5,647 nt of DNA, from assembly GCA_000432515.1 (NCBI GenBank), contig HF996021.1:35800-41446 (forward strand). Direction: 5' to 3'. Positions within the stretch are counted from its first letter, which is position 1; every line of letters starts with the position of its first letter. The notes below the pieces were generated by a model. It was not told the origin of the DNA. It did not search any database and was given only the letters and a program-made list of their open reading frames with translations. Shown here in pieces: positions 5,201 through 5,647 of this stretch. Origin of the DNA: Bacteroides sp. CAG:545 (GTDB lineage Bacteria > Bacteroidota > Bacteroidia > Bacteroidales > UBA932). The position numbers were made by a program, and so were the translations under genes.

Positions 5201-5647
5201 ATTGAAGCCGTCGGTACTCCCTTGAAAGATTGGGATATCCAGATCAATTACGGCATCAAAACCGGTTTTAACGACGCCTTCATCATCGATTCGGTCAAGC
5301 GGAATGAAATTTTGAGTGCCTGCCAAACTGAGGAGGAACGTCAGCGAACGGCGGAAATCATACGACCGATATTGAGAGGCCGCGACATTAAGCGGTATGG
5401 CTATGAATTTGATGACCAATACATTATAGCGACCTTCCCATCAAGGCAGTATAACATAGATGATTATCCTGCACTTAAAGAGTTTCTTCTGTCGTTCGGC
5501 ATTGAGCGTTTAGAGCAAACCGGTAAAGAATACATCATCGATGATGAGAAGGTCAAAGCTCGCAAGAAAACAAACAATAAATGGTTTGAAACACAAGATA
5601 GCATCAGTTATTGGGACGAATTTTCAAAGACAAAGATCGTTTGGATA
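2237..5647 (+). CDS. Type IIG restriction-modification enzyme (Eco57I-like), 3' end outside window
   Basis: 1137 codons are open from ATG 2237 to the window edge with no stop; family members are about 1000-1300 residues, so only the C-terminus is missing. One polypeptide both cuts DNA and methylates adenine at N6. Domain order: N-terminal PD-(D/E)XK nuclease (D73 in GDIDCAI, then E91 and K93 in IIEVKKP); a long helical linker (about 150-470); a gamma-class methyltransferase with motif X GSVFTP (484-489), motif I DPAVGSGHF (545-553) that binds S-adenosylmethionine, GVDINP with D635, and catalytic motif IV NPPY (833-836), preceded by a charged, coiled-coil-like segment (about 765-800) and EWRIEFPEV. 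The TaqI/Eco57I-like specificity domain follows, with NYGIKTGFNDAF (from about 1004) and IRPILRGRDIKRYG (from 1042). The start suits the family: the nuclease begins soon after it. Third-position GC falls from about 78% (3605-3784) to about 47% (4979-5158). The intact nuclease triad argues against BREX PglX or a lone methyltransferase. The recognition site cannot be read from the sequence. Confidence 0.93.
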   Translation, partial: MAELTIAKSLNKAYRQVPVERPVFNIFKAQLSNYYKQISSIDTEEKLKGDLMDFLKFTFYSQNYKVSPNGDIDCAIHLGVNVTDPVGVIIEVKKPTNATEMITKEDLNRKALQELLLYYLRERHIKKNIQLKQLIVTNVYEYFVFDAHEFERIFYSNKKLIKRFEEFNAGALTSEKTDFFYKEIAADFIANVLNQITYTWFDIRKYKQFLDTGNDKRIIELFKFFSPEHLLKKRFQNDSNSLNTKFYSELLYIIGLEEVVEKDSKKHIITRCKEVERNQASLLENTITILDSEDWLDNVKDRYSFGKNRQEQLFGVALALTIGWANRILFLKLLEAQLVKYHKGDQSYAFMRPSVIPDYDELNKLFFQVLAKRITDRSESINTKYGKVPYLNSSLFEISPLERQTIRISSLDNSELPLFNGTVLKDGQKPRYDKLPTLRYLLEFLDAYNFSSEGSEEVQEQAKTLINASVLGLIFEKINGHRDGSVFTPGAVTMYMSREAIQQTVVRRFNEEMGWSCKDYEALKNKDIEDYVQANAVIDSLRICDPAVGSGHFLVSVLNEVIYTKYDLGILIDGSGKRIKKQDYSIDIENDELLISDEDGNPVSYIPGNQESQRIQETLFNEKRKIIENCLFGVDINPNAVNICRLRLWIELLKNAYYTKESDYTELETLPNIDINIKVGNSLLHRFNLGQDISEILRKSGISISAYRKAVSDYKNAHSKEEKHDLEDYLRQIKGNLRTQIGLKDPKVVSLNKLNADLDNLLAPQLFEISKKEQAQRDKQTKDLQAKIAKIQAEVDEIKDNKIFVGAFEWRIEFPEVLDEDGRFVGFDCVIGNPPYIQLQKMGTDADTLQKMNYETYERTGDIYCLFYEMGMKLLKPGALLSFITSNGWMKSAYGKSLRTMLTSLYQPSLLIDFAGYRVFDSATVDANILSVIKSNTHYETIACSIKKDNFEVEKLSDYVQTHAVSSSFSSSESWSILSEIERSIKEKIEAVGTPLKDWDIQINYGIKTGFNDAFIIDSVKRNEILSACQTEEERQRTAEIIRPILRGRDIKRYGYEFDDQYIIATFPSRQYNIDDYPALKEFLLSFGIERLEQTGKEYIIDDEKVKARKKTNNKWFETQDSISYWDEFSKTKIVWI

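Noticed and set aside
2813..5419. Several ORFs of 63-158 codons inside the Type IIG gene, both strands
   Set aside because: All lie in other frames of one long, motif-rich coding sequence and have low-complexity or family-less translations, so they are shadows of it.
2237..5647. BREX PglX or an orphan methyltransferase
   Set aside because: PglX shares the DPA.GSG and NPPY motifs but lacks an N-terminal PD-(D/E)XK nuclease. Here D73, E91 and K93 are intact, and no other BREX gene is visible.

Overview
The window looks like part of a Bacteroidota chromosome, most likely order Bacteroidales. Three things point there: a perfect Bacteroides-type promoter (TTTG, 19 bp, TAnnTTTG) in front of rplS; an L19 of Bacteroidales type with A-rich, Shine-Dalgarno-poor start regions; and a CD225/dispanin plus DUF2752 membrane gene pair. 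Species cannot be assigned from the sequence.

Layout. Positions 1-492 (+) hold the 3' end of a CD225/dispanin-like membrane protein gene, followed with zero gap by a complete DUF2752 protein gene starting at TTG. Positions 493-1414 contain no convincing gene. This stretch is unusually rich in structure: a 236-bp imperfect palindrome (711-946), a short inverted repeat (945-990), two 50-bp direct repeats (997-1107), and a GC-rich run of hairpins (1121-1380). Positions 1415-2039 (-) form a compact transcription unit read right to left: promoter, 5' leader with two hairpins, rplS (L19), 21-nt gap, tRNA-Arg(ACG), intrinsic terminator. Positions 2040-2236 are the divergent intergenic region, with a 26-codon minus-strand ORF that may be a gene remnant and a candidate promoter for the next gene. 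From 2237 to the end (+) runs one open frame of 1137 codons with no stop: a Type IIG restriction-modification enzyme (PD-(D/E)XK nuclease, gamma-class N6-adenine methyltransferase, TaqI/Eco57I-like specificity domain) whose 3' end lies outside the window.

How it fits together. rplS and the tRNA are translation housekeeping and probably share one transcript. The Type IIG gene is an accessory defence gene placed divergently beside them, and its third-position GC falls from about 78% in the methyltransferase core to about 47% in the specificity region, as expected if the specificity half has been exchanged. I see no clearly new multi-gene system. The least explained material is the structured gene-free stretch 493-1414. 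The most unusual single-gene detail is the apparent A19-U56 replacement of the normal G19-C56 tertiary pair in the tRNA.
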